In this document: positions 23,366 to 23,806 of the stretch, piece by piece
Layout of the letters: each line of letters starts with the position of its first letter
Numbering within the stretch: the stretch's first letter is position 1
Position numbers and translations under genes: made by a program
Origin: Clostridiaceae bacterium
GTDB lineage: Bacteria; Bacillota; Clostridia; Oscillospirales; Acutalibacteraceae
Assembly (NCBI GenBank): GCA_904501705.1
Contig: CAJGCA010000021.1
Coordinates: 1 to 23,806, forward strand
Length of the DNA: 23,806 bases
Direction: 5' to 3'
Notes under the pieces: model-generated
The model's input: only the letters and a program-made list of their open reading frames with translations
Database searches by the model: none
Told to the model about the DNA's origin: nothing

Positions 23366-23380
23366 AAATTCTTATTTATC
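23366..23380 (-). repeat. Right arm of inner 15-bp inverted repeat
   Basis: Exact inverted copy of 22797-22811, located 20 bases before the cargo start codon and just downstream of its -10 box. It would lie in the 5' untranslated part of the cargo mRNA. Confidence 0.85.
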
Positions 23381-23390
23381 ACTTAGTTGT

Positions 23391-23399
23391 ATTATAGCA
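23391..23399 (-). promoter_or_regulatory. Extended -10 promoter of the cargo gene
   Basis: On the - strand TGCTATAAT is a perfect -10 box with the TGn extension, 45 bp before the ATG at 23346. No good -35 box is seen at 17 bp, which extended -10 promoters can tolerate. Confidence 0.6.
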
Positions 23400-23425
23400 C
23401 AACTTGACTAACAAAGAAAGAGAAT

Positions 23426-23467
23426 ATTAAAAACACCAAAAGTTTTTTGAAAAACTGCGGGTGTTTT
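23426..23467 (-). terminator. Terminator downstream of the TtcA-like gene
   Basis: AAAACACC (23430-23437) pairs with GGTGTTTT (23460-23467), with a nested AGTTTTT/AAAAACT stem inside. On the - strand it ends in GTTTTTAAT. It lies between the right repeat arm and the cargo promoter, so it insulates the cargo from the upstream gene. Confidence 0.7.
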
Positions 23468-23479
23468 CGTATCTTGTTG

Positions 23480-23523
23480 TACTGTCCTTTAGAGTACGAC
23501 TCATATCAATGGTCGTCCTCTTT
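23480..23523 (-). repeat. Right arm of long inverted repeat bounding the AT-rich insert
   Basis: This 44-base arm matches 22624-22664 inverted, with three extra bases and one mismatch. It includes the last codons (Lys-Glu-Asp-Asp-His) and the TGA stop of the TtcA-like gene. It also contains ATG at 23504 opening a 25-codon frame that runs into the terminator; I do not call this a gene. Confidence 0.9.
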
Positions 23524-23806
23524 TTCGTAGTCTTCCAGAAACGTTACCTTATGCTCACCCTTGTGGTAACCGAGTATGGTTTCGAGATTGACGTTCTCCG
23601 CGCTGCGGAAGATGTTTTGATCGATTTGAGAATTCACTTTGCGCAGGTCGGCGATAAGCGCCTTGATTTCGGCGCGCTTGCTGACGACATCCTCGCGACT
23701 CACATCGGTGACGGCGCAGGCGCACCGCAGAAATTCGAGTTTATTGTACCGTGCCCACGACACGATATCCTTTTCGTGTACAAGGTAGAGCGGACGGATA
23801 AGCTCC
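23506..23806 (-). CDS. TtcA-like tRNA 2-thiocytidine biosynthesis protein, 3' part
   Basis: The C-terminal 99 residues of a PP-loop ATPase family protein are visible; the start lies beyond the window. The frame runs to the window edge (ELIRPLYLVHEKDIVSWARY). ELIRPL with a following EKDI and a late Cys-x-Cys (FLRCACAVTD) match the C-terminal half of Firmicute TtcA-type proteins, as do SKRAEIKALIADLRKVNSQI and the ENVNLETILGYHKG end. TtcA uses ATP and an iron-sulfur cluster to thiolate cytidine 32 of certain tRNAs. The N-terminal P-loop motif is not visible, so the paralogous TtcA-family role cannot be refined. The last five codons and the stop lie in the right inverted repeat. Confidence 0.8.
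   Translation of the reverse strand, partial: ELIRPLYLVHEKDIVSWARYNKLEFLRCACAVTDVSREDVVSKRAEIKALIADLRKVNSQIDQNIFRSAENVNLETILGYHKGEHKVTFLEDYEKEDDH

Noticed and set aside
22624..23523. Insertion sequence or integron cassette
   Set aside because: No transposase or integrase is encoded, no flanking target duplication could be identified, and the hairpin at 22717-22754 does not match an attC core. The segment is described only as an inverted-repeat-bounded insert.
1..23806. CRISPR array, tRNA or rRNA genes
   Set aside because: No regularly spaced direct repeats and no tRNA-like cloverleaf or rRNA sequence were noticed in any intergenic region.

Overview
The window looks like chromosomal DNA from a GC-rich member of the Clostridia (Firmicutes), probably an Oscillospiraceae/Ruminococcaceae-type gut anaerobe. 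This is inferred from a Gram-positive PolC-type replicative polymerase, the conserved tsf-pyrH-frr-uppS-cdsA-dxr-rseP gene order, sigma-A-like promoters (TATAAT boxes with 17-bp spacers), strong AGGAGG-type ribosome binding sites, and a HemZ-type radical SAM protein. No rRNA, tRNA or CRISPR array was seen.

Region 1 (1-11510, + strand): the 3' part of tsf ends at a strong terminator. A sigma-A promoter then starts a tight run of pyrH, frr, uppS, cdsA, dxr, rseP, ispG and polC. It couples nucleotide supply, ribosome recycling, isoprenoid precursor synthesis (dxr, ispG), the undecaprenyl carrier (uppS), phospholipid precursor (cdsA), an intramembrane protease and DNA replication. A bidirectional terminator closes it. 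Region 2 (11516-15040): galE (-) and a sugar nucleotidyltransferase (+) are divergent from a shared intergenic region with two facing promoters. A MATE efflux protein (-) converges on the nucleotidyltransferase across a shared terminator. Region 3 (15041-15359) is a non-coding gap with an operator-like palindrome over the MATE promoter, an unexplained stem-loop and the recJ promoter. Region 4 (15360-22613, + strand): recJ, a bifunctional relA/spoT homologue, dtd, a metallo-beta-lactamase-fold hydrolase and hemZ are nearly contiguous, with overlapping starts and stops. A small coiled-coil/zinc-ribbon protein with its own promoter follows.

Region 5 (22614-23806) breaks with the rest. About 0.8 kb of AT-rich DNA is bounded by a near-identical 41/44-bp inverted repeat. 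Inside are a terminator at each end, a cluster of hairpins, a second nested 15-bp inverted repeat, and one small membrane-anchored protein of unknown function split into two frames at a run of six A. Beyond it, on the - strand, is the 3' end of a TtcA-like tRNA thiolation gene whose last codons and stop lie inside the right-hand repeat. This insert is the only clearly accessory part of the window and the best place to look for something new. Everything else is conserved housekeeping content. All calls come from reading motifs and gene order by eye; no database search was run.
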